A DNA stretch of 64,000 bases from Brucella pecoris (GCF_006376675.1 NZ_VEWK01000015.1:1-64000), one strand, 5' to 3'. Counted from the stretch's first letter, positions 35,109 to 46,966 are shown. Program-made: numbers and translations. Notes: generated by a model not told the origin, from the letters alone.

Positions 35109-36038
35109 ATGTTCACTGTACGTCAAATGCGCTATTTCGAAGCGCTTGCCACCACGCTGCATTTCCGCAAAGCCGCGCAACTGGCCCACGTCTCCCAACC
35201 CGCGTTATCGGCCCAGATCGCGGAAATGGAAGCCCTTGCAGGCGCACCACTCTTTGAGCGCTCTCAGCGGCAGGTCATAATGACAGAGCTCGGCAAGCAA
35301 CTTTATCCGGGTATCCAGACAGTCTTGCGCGAACTTCACGCACTTGAAGAAATAGCTGCGCAAAGCCGGGGATTGCTGCAAACGAGACTACGGCTAGGCA
35401 TCATTCCGACTGTTGCGCCTTATCTGGTTCCCGTTCTCATTCCCCTTTTGCGCGAACGGCATCCGTCGTTCCGCCTTCAATTGCGGGAAAGTGTAACCGC
35501 GAAACTTCTCGATGAATTACATGCGGGTGAAATCGATGCGATACTGGCCGCTTTGCCGATTGACGACGAACGGCTTGCGCAAAAAAAACTGTTTGATGAC
35601 CACTTTTTGATCGCGACCTCCACCGATGATCGAACGGTTCTGGCTTCGCCTATGACACAGGACAATGTCGCTCTTGACCGTTTACTCCTGTTGGAAGAAG
35701 GACATTGCATGAGGGAGCAGGCATTGGCCGTCTGTTCTCTGCCTCCGCAGCGCCAGCTTGTAAAATATGGCGCTACCAGCATGACCACCCTTTTACAAAT
35801 GGTAAGCCATGGCATGGGACTGACATTGATTCCAGAGATAGCAGTGCGTGCAGAAACTCGTGGCAATCATATGCGCATCGTCCCTTTTGACGGCGAGCAG
35901 CCAAAACGAGAGATTGCACTTTTCTGGCGCCGACAGAGCATGCGCCGCAAGGATTTCCTGGCACTTGGCGATTGCATCACCGAAAGCGCCAGCGGACTTC
36001 TCATCAATCCAAAAGAATTAGAAGCCCTCACAAAATAA
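35109..36038 (+). CDS. oxyR: OxyR, peroxide-sensing LysR-type regulator, 309 aa
   Basis: The HTH is at about residues 1-60 ([31 protein letters not shown]). Two cysteines at 200 and 209 in [14 protein letters not shown] match the redox pair of OxyR, so this is a true peroxide sensor and not just a LysR protein. It is divergent from katA with 168 bases between start codons, the usual oxyR-katA arrangement. It ends at a hairpin shared with guaB. Confidence 0.93.
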   Translation: MFTVRQMRYFEALATTLHFRKAAQLAHVSQPALSAQIAEMEALAGAPLFERSQRQVIMTELGKQLYPGIQTVLRELHALEEIAAQSRGLLQTRLRLGIIPTVAPYLVPVLIPLLRERHPSFRLQLRESVTAKLLDELHAGEIDAILAALPIDDERLAQKKLFDDHFLIATSTDDRTVLASPMTQDNVALDRLLLLEEGHCMREQALAVCSLPPQRQLVKYGATSMTTLLQMVSHGMGLTLIPEIAVRAETRGNHMRIVPFDGEQPKREIALFWRRQSMRRKDFLALGDCITESASGLLINPKELEALTK

Positions 36039-36063
36039 AAAGGGCGGCTTGAAGCCGCCCTTT
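36039..36063. terminator. Bidirectional terminator between oxyR and guaB
   Basis: GGGCGGC and GCCGCCC form the core stem of the AAAGGGCGGCTT/AAGCCGCCCTTT inverted repeat, with A-rich sequence on the left and TTT on the right, so either strand gives a stem and U tract. It overlaps the end of oxyR by position only and lies 24 bases beyond the guaB stop. Confidence 0.8.
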
Positions 36064-36086
36064 CGTGAATGCACTGAAAACAGGCC

Positions 36087-37694
<1,608 letters not shown>

Positions 37695-37806
37695 TTATGA
37701 CCAAATGGAAAGCCTTTTACTGACAAGTTTCAGTTACCGATAGGGATTTGCGTGGTAAATCTCTGCGCACGTCGAATTCGGGCAGCAACAGGTTTGCAGG
37801 GGCAAA

Positions 37807-39153
37807 GTGAGAAAATCCTATAAACGCGTTCCGATTATCCGCCGGTCAAAAGCCATGTGGATGTCACCGCATGTCTGGAAACCACGGTTGGTCTTCTGGT
37901 GCGGTGCTTTGGCCATAGGCCTTATCAGCGTCGGGTTTGCCGAAGCTGCTGACATTGCACAGCATTGGTTCAAGACCCTCACGAATGGAAGCGCCTGGCG
38001 CACGTGGCTTCCCCTGCTTATCACCCCTCTTGGGTTTATGGCCTGTTCCTGGGTGGCTCTCTCCTGGTTTCCGAATTCCGGCGGAAGCGGCATCCCGCAG
38101 GCAATCGCCGCACGTCACTTACACGATCATGAAGATCGATTCCTGCTGCTTTCGATCAGAACAGCCATCGGTAAAATCGTGCTTACTCTGGTAGGGCTTT
38201 TCAGTGGTGCATCTATTGGGCGTGAAGGCCCTACCGTGCAGATCGGCGCGTCCATCATGATGCAGTCGGCGCGTTTTGGTGGCATGGAACAAGCACGTGG
38301 CCTCATTCTCGCCGGCTCGGCTGCCGGCATTGCCGCCGCTTTCAACACACCTCTGGCAGGTGTCGTCTTCGCGATCGAGGAAATGGGGCGTGCCTATGCC
38401 GCCCGGACCAACGGGCTTGTATTATCCGCCGTCATTCTCGCCGGTCTTGCTTCGCTTGGTCTCGTTGGTAATTATAATTATTTCGGCCTAACTACCGTTA
38501 CTGCCTCGACTGGCAAGGACTGGGTTCTGGTGATCGCCTGTGGGGTAATCGGCGGAGCATTCGGCGCTGCCTTCAGTGCGCTCGCACTTGAACTGGGACG
38601 CCGTGTCCGACGTCGTGTTCAAAAAGCTCCCCTTCGCAATGCAGTGGTTTTCGCAGGAATTTGCGGCCTCCTCGTCGCAATCATCGGCATCGCATCCGGC
38701 GGATCGACCTTCGGCGCAGGTTACGATCAGGCCCGGAGCGCTGTCGAAGGAGGGGCCCTTCCACCACTTTACTTCTTCGGGAAATTCCTTGCCGGGCTCC
38801 TCTCCATGATTTCGGGGATACCGGGCGGGATATTTGCGCCGTCTTTATCGGTCGGCGCGGGCCTTGGCAGCACAATCGGTCTTGTTCTTGGAACCAGTGC
38901 CAGCCTAGCTGCCGTGCTCGGAATGGCTGGCTATTTTGCTGGCGTCGTTCAGGCACCAATGACTGCTTTTGTCATCATTCTGGAAATGACCGGCAATCAT
39001 AACAACGTCATCCCCCTCATGTGTGCATCAATGCTGGGTTATGGCACCGCGCGGCTCATATCAAATGAGCCGCTCTATCACGCCCTCTCGCGTGATTATG
39101 TGGCTGACGTGCTCCGCCAGCGCCGAGCGCGCGAAAAGAATATGCTCTCTTAA
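37807..39153 (+). CDS. ClC-type chloride transporter, 448 aa
   Basis: The three ion-path motifs GSGIP, GREGP and GGIFAPSLSVGAG are present, as are the gating Glu in GREGP and a second Glu pair in FAIEEM, where the H+-transfer glutamate of exchangers lies. This favours H+/Cl- antiport over a channel. About ten or more membrane segments and no CBS domains are seen. The start is GTG 37807 behind GGGG; ATG 37855 is an alternative. Confidence 0.9.
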   Translation: MRKSYKRVPIIRRSKAMWMSPHVWKPRLVFWCGALAIGLISVGFAEAADIAQHWFKTLTNGSAWRTWLPLLITPLGFMACSWVALSWFPNSGGSGIPQAIAARHLHDHEDRFLLLSIRTAIGKIVLTLVGLFSGASIGREGPTVQIGASIMMQSARFGGMEQARGLILAGSAAGIAAAFNTPLAGVVFAIEEMGRAYAARTNGLVLSAVILAGLASLGLVGNYNYFGLTTVTASTGKDWVLVIACGVIGGAFGAAFSALALELGRRVRRRVQKAPLRNAVVFAGICGLLVAIIGIASGGSTFGAGYDQARSAVEGGALPPLYFFGKFLAGLLSMISGIPGGIFAPSLSVGAGLGSTIGLVLGTSASLAAVLGMAGYFAGVVQAPMTAFVIILEMTGNHNNVIPLMCASMLGYGTARLISNEPLYHALSRDYVADVLRQRRAREKNMLS

Positions 39154-39182
39154 CAGAGCAAAAACGGAGGAGAAAACTGTTC

Positions 39183-40271
39183 ATGGATCGCAGAACATTT
39201 GCCAAGTCGCTTGCAGGAGTTGGAGCAATGCCCTTTGTCATCAATGCCGCATCGGCAGCTACTGAGGGAGGAGCAAACATGCTGGAACTTATGGGTGGAA
39301 GCATCACGGATGTACCCGGAATCAAGCTGGGACACCATACACTGACAAAACGCCCGACCGGCTGCACCGTTCTTCTTTGCGAGGAAGGCGCTGCTGCAGG
39401 CGTCGATGTGCGCGGCTCTGCACCTGGTACACGCGAAACAGACCTGCTCGATCCGATCAACTATGTCCAACAGGTTCAGGCCATCCTGCTTTCAGGTGGC
39501 AGCGCCTACGGTCTGGCCGCTGCGACTGGCGTGATGCGTTATCTTGAAGAAAACAATCTCGGCTTCAAGATCGGCAAAGGCGTCGTTCCAATTGTACCGG
39601 CTGCAATCCTGATGGACCTCGGCGTTGGTGATTTTTCTGTGCGTCCCGATGAGGAGGCTGGGTATTTGGCATGCAAAGCCGCCAAGGCAGAAGCTTCCGG
39701 GGAAGGTAATATCGGCGCAGGTGCTGGAGCAACCGTCGGCAAGATGTTCGGCATGGACTACGCCATGAAGGGCGGGCTTGGTACAGCCAGTTATAAGGTG
39801 CCAGGAACTGAAATTGTGGTGGGAGCTATTGTTGCCGTCAATGCCGTCGGGGATGTCTACGCGCCGAACTCGCGCCAGATCCTGGCAGGTGCTCGGGCAG
39901 AAGACGGCAAAAGCTTCCGCGATACGATGTCTGCCATTATGCAGGGCCACGGGGTGGTCAAGTCCGGCGGTGCCAACACGACGATCGGCGCAATAGCGAC
40001 CAATGTTCCGTTCGACAAGGCTCAACTCAAAAAGATCGCTGGCATGGCACATGACGGCTTTGCGCGCACGATCAATCCGATCCACACAATGTGGGATGGC
40101 GACACGATATTCGCACTTTCGACTGGCAAGGCAAAAGGTGTTGAAGCCGATGTGACGGCAATTGGAGCGATTGCCGCAACTGTTATGGCAGAAGCTGTGG
40201 CACGCGCGGTTATCAATGCTGACAGCCTTCAGGATTTGAATTTGCCAGCATATAAGGATTACGCCCCATAA
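39183..40271 (+). CDS. P1-family (DmpA/NylC-like) peptidase with Tat-like leader, 362 aa
   Basis: The leader MDRRTFAKSLAGVGAMPFVINAASA has an RR-x-F pattern and a hydrophobic core, so Tat export is likely. The mature part has SITDVPGIKLGHHT, ILLSGGSAYGLAAATGVMRYLEE and GAGAGATVGK. GGANTTIGAIATNV holds the Asn-Thr site where family members self-cleave to expose the N-terminal nucleophile. Members cut beta-peptides, aminopeptides or nylon oligomers; the substrate here is unknown. It lies 29 bases behind the ClC gene. Confidence 0.85.
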   Translation: MDRRTFAKSLAGVGAMPFVINAASAATEGGANMLELMGGSITDVPGIKLGHHTLTKRPTGCTVLLCEEGAAAGVDVRGSAPGTRETDLLDPINYVQQVQAILLSGGSAYGLAAATGVMRYLEENNLGFKIGKGVVPIVPAAILMDLGVGDFSVRPDEEAGYLACKAAKAEASGEGNIGAGAGATVGKMFGMDYAMKGGLGTASYKVPGTEIVVGAIVAVNAVGDVYAPNSRQILAGARAEDGKSFRDTMSAIMQGHGVVKSGGANTTIGAIATNVPFDKAQLKKIAGMAHDGFARTINPIHTMWDGDTIFALSTGKAKGVEADVTAIGAIAATVMAEAVARAVINADSLQDLNLPAYKDYAP

Positions 40272-40393
40272 TAAGGTGGTTATCTGCTGACAATATCGTG
40301 TATTTCGGTGGTGCCCGTGAATGCACGTAAGGCAGTCTGAGCTAGCTGTAGAAGCATGTTCTTTACAGAAGCGAATCCTTCTATAGTCCGCCT

Positions 40394-42274
40394 ATGCCAA
40401 TACGACACTTAAGCGAAACCATCATCAATCAGATCGCGGCGGGCGAAGTCATCGAACGCCCCGCCAGCGTCATCAAGGAACTTGTGGAGAATGCCATTGA
40501 CGCTGGCGCGACCCGCATTGAGGTCGTGACAGGCGGCGGCGGCAAGACATTGTTGCGCGTGACGGACAATGGTTCTGGAATTCCCGTCGATGAGCTTCCA
40601 TTGGCCGTCTCTCGCCACTGCACTTCCAAACTGTCAGACGACGTGCACGACATTCGGGCATTGGGATTTCGTGGGGAAGCTCTGCCATCTATTGGGTCAG
40701 TTGCAAAACTGACACTCAAATCGCGACCGCAGGACGCCGATTCCGGCTTCGAAGTTTCGGTTTCCGGCGGCCACCTCGATGGTCCCCGCCCCGCCGCATT
40801 GAATCGGGGCACAATTGCCGAGGTGCGCGATCTTTTTTACGCGACGCCTGCCCGTCTCAAGTTCATGAAGACGGATCGCGCTGAAGCTTCCGCCATAAGC
40901 GATGTCATCAAACGCATCGCAATTGCCTTTCCACATGTCCGCTTTTCGCTCGCGGGCACCGACCGGACACCGCTGGATCTAGCCGCAACCGGTAGCGGAG
41001 CGGAAGCAACACTCGAACGTATCAATCAGGTGCTTGGAAAAGAATTCGGCGAAAACGCCCTTGCTATCGATGCCGAGCGCGACGGTGTGCGTCTGGCCGG
41101 GTTTGTCGGCATACCCTCCCATAATCGTGGCAATGCCCTGCATCAGTTTGCCTATGTGAATGGTCGCCCAGTGCGTGACAAGCAGCTTTTCGGTGCGTTG
41201 CGCGGAGCCTATGCAGATGTCATGGCACGCGATCGTCATCCGGTTGCCGTATTGTTTCTGACATTGGATCCGGCTCTGGTCGACGTCAATGTGCACCCTG
41301 CCAAAGCTGATGTGCGATTCCGAGACCCAGGTCTGGTACGCGGATTGATTGTCGGGGCGATCAAACAAGCACTGGCACAATCGGGCATTCGGCCTGCGAC
41401 CAGCGGTGCCGATGCCATGCTGCAAGCCTTCCGCGCTGAAGGGTTCCAGCCGTCATCGTCATCATTCGCATCCCGTTCAACATCTACAGGTTATGCTTCT
41501 AGCGGCTGGCGTCCTGCACCTTCTGCACCAAGAAGCGAATGGTCTCCGCAGACTGCACATCCAGCTCATCGGCCACTCGACTTCGCAGCATCACCATCTT
41601 TCCATGAAAGTGACCAGGCGAGCCTCGCCGCTGTTATTGTTCCTACGGCAGATGCTCGGGCGACGCTCGATGACGCACCGGTTGAACTTCAGCAGAAACC
41701 GCTTGGGGCAGCCCGTGCCCAAATCCACGCGAACTATATAGTATCTCAGACAGAAGACAGCCTTGTCATTGTGGACCAGCATGCCGCTCACGAACGCCTT
41801 GTCTACGAAGCGCTGAAAAATGCCCTGCATTCCCGCCCGATACCGGGACAAATGTTGCTTATTCCAGAAATCGTGGATCTACCGGAAGAAGACGCCGAAC
41901 GTCTTGCAATCCACGCAGAAACACTTGCGCGCTTCGGTCTTGGTATTGAGCAATTTGGGCCAGGTGCTATTGCTGTGCGTGAAACGCCTGCAATGCTGGG
42001 AGAAATGAACGTGCCGCAAATGATCCGCGACCTTTCCGATGAGATCGCGGAACATGATACTTCGGATGGGCTAAAAGCCATGCTGAACCATGTCGCCGCA
42101 ACCATGGCCTGTCACGGCTCCGTACGTTCGGGGCGACGGTTGAAGCCTGAAGAAATGAATGCACTTCTGCGCGAAATGGAAGCCACTCCCGGTTCAGGCA
42201 CCTGCAACCACGGCCGCCCAACCTATATCGAACTGAAGTTGACGGATATCGAACGGCTTTTTGGCAGGCGCTGA
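40394..42274 (+). CDS. mutL: DNA mismatch repair protein MutL, 626 aa
   Basis: The N-terminal GHKL ATPase has [23 protein letters not shown] and [15 protein letters not shown] Ser/Pro-rich linker lies at about residues 340-430. The C-terminal domain carries [12 protein letters not shown], the DQHA(x)2E(x)4E metal motif of endonuclease-active MutL, plus CHGSVRSG and [11 protein letters not shown]. This species therefore probably uses MutL nicking and not MutH. It is full length. Confidence 0.96.
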   Translation: MPIRHLSETIINQIAAGEVIERPASVIKELVENAIDAGATRIEVVTGGGGKTLLRVTDNGSGIPVDELPLAVSRHCTSKLSDDVHDIRALGFRGEALPSIGSVAKLTLKSRPQDADSGFEVSVSGGHLDGPRPAALNRGTIAEVRDLFYATPARLKFMKTDRAEASAISDVIKRIAIAFPHVRFSLAGTDRTPLDLAATGSGAEATLERINQVLGKEFGENALAIDAERDGVRLAGFVGIPSHNRGNALHQFAYVNGRPVRDKQLFGALRGAYADVMARDRHPVAVLFLTLDPALVDVNVHPAKADVRFRDPGLVRGLIVGAIKQALAQSGIRPATSGADAMLQAFRAEGFQPSSSSFASRSTSTGYASSGWRPAPSAPRSEWSPQTAHPAHRPLDFAASPSFHESDQASLAAVIVPTADARATLDDAPVELQQKPLGAARAQIHANYIVSQTEDSLVIVDQHAAHERLVYEALKNALHSRPIPGQMLLIPEIVDLPEEDAERLAIHAETLARFGLGIEQFGPGAIAVRETPAMLGEMNVPQMIRDLSDEIAEHDTSDGLKAMLNHVAATMACHGSVRSGRRLKPEEMNALLREMEATPGSGTCNHGRPTYIELKLTDIERLFGRR

Positions 42275-42357
42275 TAGAATTACGACGAAGCAGGATGCGG
42301 TACTGCTGGACGCAGTGCCCGGTGCTTGCTAGAGTTGACTACAAAGGTTTTAGTCAC

Positions 42358-42594
42358 ATGAATAAATTTGAATCGCCCCGTTCCTCCGAAGCTGTTCTGC
42401 GCTATCTCGACGGTGATTATGAAATCATCAGACACGGAGCTTATGTCGCGTGCGCCGTGACCGGTGCCCATATTCCGCTCGATGAATTGAAATATTGGAG
42501 CGTCTCGCGGCAAGAACCCTATGCAACCGGCCTGATTTCTTTTGAGCGTGAGCTGGAAGTCAACCCTGAATTGCGCAGCCGCAAGAAGGCTTAG
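42358..42594 (+). CDS. DUF2093 family protein, 78 aa
   Basis: ATG 42358 gives MNKFESPRSSEAVLRYLDGDYEIIRHGAYVACAVTGAHIPLDELKYWSV, the DUF2093 pattern of short Rhizobiales proteins. The Cys and His in this stretch might bind metal but no function is known. The longer frame from 42295 lacks the family similarity. A TGACTA/TAGTCA inverted repeat lies just before the ATG. It converges on lpxK across a palindromic repeat. Confidence 0.85.
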   Translation: MNKFESPRSSEAVLRYLDGDYEIIRHGAYVACAVTGAHIPLDELKYWSVSRQEPYATGLISFERELEVNPELRSRKKA

Positions 42595-42698
42595 AACGCG
42601 TTTCGGTCTGATTGAATCAAATCGGCGCGTCTCAACTGTTTGTTTTAACGCGCATCTTGTTCCGAAAACCGTTTCACACTTCTCGGGATGCGCTTTAG
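42595..42698. repeat. Palindromic intergenic repeat element
   Basis: The whole gap between the DUF2093 gene and lpxK reads like a dispersed Rhizobiales/Brucella palindromic element. It has two inverted parts, including CGCATC (about 42652) against GATGCG (42687-42692) around a TCCGAAAACCGTTTCACACT core of the type seen in many intergenic copies. No gene is present. It may end both convergent transcripts. Confidence 0.55.
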
Positions 42699-42699
42699 G

Positions 42700-43725
42700 T
42701 CAACTCGTAGCACGGTTTTTAAAGCGCCCGATGATCGTATCCAGAATGTGGTCAAGCGCATCATTGCGGGTAAATTTAAGATCTATGTCAAGGACGGCAA
42801 GTTTCGCGGCAAACCCAACGGGAATTCCGATCATCGTGGCTAGACGCACCTGATCCTTCGCCGTGGTGATCAACCCCAACCCTTGACGACGAGCCGTATC
42901 CATCAAGCTACGAATATCGTCCGGTCCAAAATTGTGGTGATCGGGGAACGAGCGCGTTTCCACAATCTCACCGCCTGCTTCAGCGACGCTTGCATAGAAC
43001 TTCTCAGGATTACCGATGCCGGCAAATGCAAGCCAGCGATTACCCGCTACAGGTGTGGACGACGATGGTTCTAGCCAGGCTTCATATATTGGCCTACCTG
43101 CTCGCGCCGCCTGACGGATTACGAAATCAGCACCATCGCCCTTACCGATACGCAACAATCCGTCTGTCTTACGCATCTGATCTATCAGCGGAGCCCGCAA
43201 AGGCCCTGCCGGTATAACTCTACCGTTGCCAATACCGCGCGTCGCATCCACCACCAGCAGCGAAAAATCGGCAAAAAGCCGCGCGCTTTGAAAGCCGTCA
43301 TCCATAATGATGAAGTCGCAACCGAGCGTTTGTAAATGTAGAGCCGCCTTCAGCCGATCAGGACAGAGAGCCACCGAAGCGTGTCGGGCAAGCAGAAGAG
43401 GCTCGTCCCCAACATAGCGAGCGCTGTCATGTGTGGCATCAACGACATGTAATCCCTTATACGCACCGCCATACCCGCGCGAGACAATTCCGGGCTTCAT
43501 TCCCCGTGCTTTTACACCTTTCGCGAAGGCGATGGCAGTCGGTGTTTTTCCTGCTCCGCCTACGGTAAAATTGCCAACGCAGAGGACCGGAAGAGAAATC
43601 TTCGGCGGCTCCGCTCTCAAAAGCCGACGCCCTGCCACCGCTCCGTAGAGCCAGGCAGCAGGTGCCAGAGATAAAGCTCGCCAATCAGGTTTTTCCCACC
43701 AGAAAGGCGGCGCCTCACTCACCAT
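42700..43725 (-). CDS. lpxK: Tetraacyldisaccharide 4'-kinase (lipid A), 341 aa
   Basis: LpxK phosphorylates the lipid A disaccharide at the 4' position at the inner membrane. The start MVSEAPPFWWEKPDWRALSLAPAAWLYG is typical, with the P-loop GNFTVGGAGKTPTAIA near residue 51 and IIMDDGFQ downstream. It lies 2 bases after waaA on the same strand, in a lipid A/core cluster. It is full length. Confidence 0.95.
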   Translation of the reverse strand: MVSEAPPFWWEKPDWRALSLAPAAWLYGAVAGRRLLRAEPPKISLPVLCVGNFTVGGAGKTPTAIAFAKGVKARGMKPGIVSRGYGGAYKGLHVVDATHDSARYVGDEPLLLARHASVALCPDRLKAALHLQTLGCDFIIMDDGFQSARLFADFSLLVVDATRGIGNGRVIPAGPLRAPLIDQMRKTDGLLRIGKGDGADFVIRQAARAGRPIYEAWLEPSSSTPVAGNRWLAFAGIGNPEKFYASVAEAGGEIVETRSFPDHHNFGPDDIRSLMDTARRQGLGLITTAKDQVRLATMIGIPVGFAAKLAVLDIDLKFTRNDALDHILDTIIGRFKNRATS

Positions 43726-43727
43726 CG

Positions 43728-45068
43728 TCAGTTTCCGCCCGCCTGATAGGCAGCCTCGTTACGGTTACCGGGCAACTGTGCCTGCAGGATCAACGGTTGG
43801 ATAAATGGTTCCAGCGCCACAAGCGTACGATCCAGAGCGCCGCGCATGTCCTTGACCGTGTTTACACCGGCATTGATCATGGTACGCAGGTGCTGTGGAT
43901 TATTGAACAGGAAATTGATCGCCCCTGCCAGCATGTTGCGATCCTTCACAATACGCGCGCCACCATTTTTGATAAGGCGCTGGAAGGACTCGCGGAAATT
44001 CTGGACGTTTCGTCCGGTTAGCACGGCAGTCCCCATCATTGCCGGTTCCAGCGGATTATGTCCGCCTTCCTTGGTCAAGGAATTGCCAATAAACGCTATC
44101 TCGGTAAGCTGGAGATAAAGCCCCATCTCCCCGATAGTATCTCCCAGAAGAATATCCGTGTCGGCTTCAATCGGCTCGGCAGCGCTGCGACGTGCAACCT
44201 TGAGCCCTTTTTCAACCAGCATGGCCTCGATGGCTGGAGCACGGTCCGGATGGCGTGGCACAATGATTGTGACAAGATGCGGATAGCGGACTTTCAGCAT
44301 CTGATGAACCTCGGCTGCAATCGCTTCTTCGCCATCATGGGTAGAGATTGCTGCCCAAGTCCGTCGCCCAGCAATCTGGCGCTGCAATGTTGCCAGCGCC
44401 TGCTGATCCGCTGGTGGAGGATTCGTATCTACCTTCAGATTTCCTGAAACGCTGACAGGCCGCGCTCCAAGTGTCCGAAAGCGATCTGCATCGAGTTCCG
44501 ACTGTGCGACCACATAGGCAAAATTTTCAAAAAGAGCTTCAGCCAGAGCCGGTCTTTTTTGCCAGGCGGCGAAAGAACGATCGGACATGCGCCCGTTGAC
44601 CAGAACCTGCGGCGTATGGCGACTGCCGAGCGAAAGTACTGTTGCAGGCCAGACCTCGGACTCACAACCGATAGCAAGATCAGGTTTCCAATGGTTGAGA
44701 AACCTGTTGACCGCTGGCTGCAAATCCAGCGGAGCGTATTGGTGAATGACTTTGTTACCCAACTGATCCGCGACAACTTTTGCCGATGTCACAGTACCTG
44801 TCGTCAGCACGACATGAACACCCGTCGCAGCAATTCGTTCAATCAATGGTGTGATCGCTACGGTTTCACCAACACTTGCCGCGTGAGCCCAAATAACCGG
44901 TCCTTGTGGGCGTACGATGGCGGATTTGCCGTAGCGCTCGCCGCGACGCGTTCGTTCTTCCTTGCCGCGAGAGGCACGATAGGCAATGTAGGGGCCCATG
45001 AAGGGATAGGCCGCAGAACCGAGTGCACGGTAGGCAGACAACATATTGCGCGCCCAGCGTTCGCTCAT
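43728..45068 (-). CDS. waaA: Kdo transferase WaaA (KdtA), 446 aa
   Basis: WaaA adds Kdo sugars to lipid IVA. The N-terminus has a membrane-binding hydrophobic stretch and IWAHAASVGETVAITPL with the catalytic Glu; the C-terminal GT-B half has EGGHNPLEPAMMG and IGNSLT. The start ATG 45068 overlaps the end of the DUF374 gene by 4 bases. Together with lpxK it forms a lipid A operon. Confidence 0.93.
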   Translation of the reverse strand: MSERWARNMLSAYRALGSAAYPFMGPYIAYRASRGKEERTRRGERYGKSAIVRPQGPVIWAHAASVGETVAITPLIERIAATGVHVVLTTGTVTSAKVVADQLGNKVIHQYAPLDLQPAVNRFLNHWKPDLAIGCESEVWPATVLSLGSRHTPQVLVNGRMSDRSFAAWQKRPALAEALFENFAYVVAQSELDADRFRTLGARPVSVSGNLKVDTNPPPADQQALATLQRQIAGRRTWAAISTHDGEEAIAAEVHQMLKVRYPHLVTIIVPRHPDRAPAIEAMLVEKGLKVARRSAAEPIEADTDILLGDTIGEMGLYLQLTEIAFIGNSLTKEGGHNPLEPAMMGTAVLTGRNVQNFRESFQRLIKNGGARIVKDRNMLAGAINFLFNNPQHLRTMINAGVNTVKDMRGALDRTLVALEPFIQPLILQAQLPGNRNEAAYQAGGN

Positions 45069-45871
45069 TTCGCTTTCTCCAACGCAGCATAGGCCTTGGC
45101 AGTCGCGTCGTTGAGTTGGCGCGTTAGCTCCATGCGTTTTTCTTCCAATTGCGTTTCATCGGCATCCGCGTCGACCCATACATTGTCGCCGCGCACGATA
45201 ATCGAACGCCCAAAGGGTAGCGGAATCGCCGTTTTATCCCAGGACTTTTCCAAAACATGGTTCCGGGAGAAAGCATAAGCAACCGGTATTATCGGGCGAC
45301 CGGACAATTTCGCCAATAAAATGATACCTTCTCCGGCTTCACGCGCCTTGCCATGAGCAATGTCCGCTATGATTGACGCCGATTGCCCTTTCTTGAGAGC
45401 ATTCTTCAACGTCAGAAGTGCACGTGCGCCGCCCTTTTCAGGTTTCGAGCGCGAACTTCGCCCGCCGGAACCACGCACCGTCACCAATCCCAACTTTTCC
45501 GCGACACGAGCGTTCAATTCTGCATCGGCACTTCGTGAAAACATAGCAACCAGTTCGATTCCCTTGGGACAGATGAACGGTCCCATAAGATGTTGCCCAT
45601 GCCAGAAGGTCACGATGAAAGGATCATCCTTGCCAACCAGCGCTTGCGGGTCGGCAGATTCTTTCAAGCGTGAATTGGTGATGTAAACAAACTTGAAATA
45701 AGCGGTAATGAGCCAGACAAGCACTCCTTTAACCGCAGCAGATTGCGCCAATGGCCCGCGAACACGCCGCCAGAGGCGCTTCGCAAACCCTTGCTTCTTA
45801 CGCTCGGTTTTCCGATCCGAGCTATCTCCGCTTGGCATCCGATTCCGGTCGGGAGCAGGCAAGCTGCTCAA
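45065..45871 (-). CDS. DUF374 lysophospholipid acyltransferase-like protein, 268 aa
   Basis: A basic, probably disordered N-terminus (about 45 residues) precedes a hydrophobic segment and the DUF374 core with IVTFWHGQHLMGPFICP, VRGSGGRSSRSKPEKGGARALL and GIILLAKLSGRPIIPVAYA. The family is related to acyltransferases. Its place directly upstream of waaA and lpxK suggests a job in lipid A or outer-membrane lipid synthesis; the acyl donor and acceptor are unknown. Confidence 0.85.
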   Translation of the reverse strand: MSSLPAPDRNRMPSGDSSDRKTERKKQGFAKRLWRRVRGPLAQSAAVKGVLVWLITAYFKFVYITNSRLKESADPQALVGKDDPFIVTFWHGQHLMGPFICPKGIELVAMFSRSADAELNARVAEKLGLVTVRGSGGRSSRSKPEKGGARALLTLKNALKKGQSASIIADIAHGKAREAGEGIILLAKLSGRPIIPVAYAFSRNHVLEKSWDKTAIPLPFGRSIIVRGDNVWVDADADETQLEEKRMELTRQLNDATAKAYAALEKAK

Positions 45872-46119
45872 TCCGCCTTCAGTATAACGCTTTCCGGATC
45901 GAGCAACCGATGCAGGTGCACGATGAAATAGCGCATATGAGCATTATCGACAGTTTGCTGAGCCTTAGATTTCCACGCGGTCTTGGCTGTCTCGTAATCG
46001 GGGTAGATGCCAACGATATCGAGGTTCTCAAGATCTCGGAACTCAACAGTGCCAAGCTTTTTCAGCTCGCCGCCGAACACCAGATGAAGAAGCTGTTTTT
46101 TGTCGTCTTCGACGCTCAT
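45868..46119 (-). CDS. DUF4170 family protein, 83 aa
   Basis: ATG 46119 is chosen, with AGGGATAA upstream, giving MSVEDDKKQLLHLVFGGELKKLGTVEFRDLENLDIVGIYPDYETAKTAWKSKAQ and a helical ending with AHMRYFIVHLHRLL. This is the DUF4170 pattern. Its last bases overlap the start of the DUF374 gene by 4, so it is translated with the lipid A genes. Function is unknown. Confidence 0.85.
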   Translation of the reverse strand: MSVEDDKKQLLHLVFGGELKKLGTVEFRDLENLDIVGIYPDYETAKTAWKSKAQQTVDNAHMRYFIVHLHRLLDPESVILKAD

Positions 46120-46168
46120 GACAATTATCCCTGAACAAATTTGGTTCGCGGCATGATTAACCCAAGGG

Positions 46169-46966
46169 CTAGCCCGCGACAACACTCAACATTTCTTGCA
46201 GAAGGTCCCCGCTGGAGGCAACGAGAGCGCCATGGCTCAGCGTGGGGCCGCCATATGTAATCGGCAAGGCATCGCTTGTCAGGATTGCCCCACCCGACTC
46301 ACTCAGGATCAGATCAGCTGCTGCCAGATCCCAATCATGCGAATTTGGCCGAATGAAGGTACCGGCTATATCTCCGCGTGCCACCATCGCAATACGGTAG
46401 GCGAGAGAGGGAACATAGGGATGAACCTTTACACGATCTCTCCAGCTATTCGGCAGCGCCGTCACCATGTTGCGGGCTGATGCGATAGTAACCGCTTCTC
46501 CCGCTGACGGCAGCCTGACATGAACGGCAATACCGTTCTGCGAGGCACCGACTCCTTTGCCAGCCTCGATGAGTTCCTCGCGCGCCGGACATTCCAGAAC
46601 ACCAGCCAAAGGGCGACCATTTTCAACAATGGCAATACTAACGCACCATTGATCCTGTCCCGCGATATAAGCGCGGGTCCCATCGATCGGGTCGACCACG
46701 AAGGCACGGCTACGTTTTACAGCGGCCCGTTCATCGACTGTTTCTTCCGAGATCCAGCCATAATCCGGTCGTGCACTTAAAAGAACATCTTTCAAATAGC
46801 GATCGGCCGCCAGGTCCGCTTCGCTGACGGGCGAGACACCGTCTTTCAGCCAAACTTCCGGAGAACGTCCGAAATAGCGCATCGCGATGCGACCGGCTTC
46901 GCGCGCAGCATCACGTAGAAGCGCCAGCTCTCCTGTAATGTCGCTGTGTTTGTCAGTTTCCGGCAA
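46169..46966 (-). CDS. CysQ/inositol monophosphatase-family phosphatase, 265 aa
   Basis: The metal-binding motifs WISEETVDE, FVVDPIDGTRAYIAG and HDWDLAAADLIL are all present, so the enzyme is probably an active Mg2+-dependent phosphatase. CysQ members hydrolyse 3'-phosphoadenosine 5'-phosphate; inositol monophosphatases use the same fold, and sequence alone does not decide. It overlaps the pmbA-like gene by 14 bases. Confidence 0.85.
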   Translation of the reverse strand: MPETDKHSDITGELALLRDAAREAGRIAMRYFGRSPEVWLKDGVSPVSEADLAADRYLKDVLLSARPDYGWISEETVDERAAVKRSRAFVVDPIDGTRAYIAGQDQWCVSIAIVENGRPLAGVLECPAREELIEAGKGVGASQNGIAVHVRLPSAGEAVTIASARNMVTALPNSWRDRVKVHPYVPSLAYRIAMVARGDIAGTFIRPNSHDWDLAAADLILSESGGAILTSDALPITYGGPTLSHGALVASSGDLLQEMLSVVAG

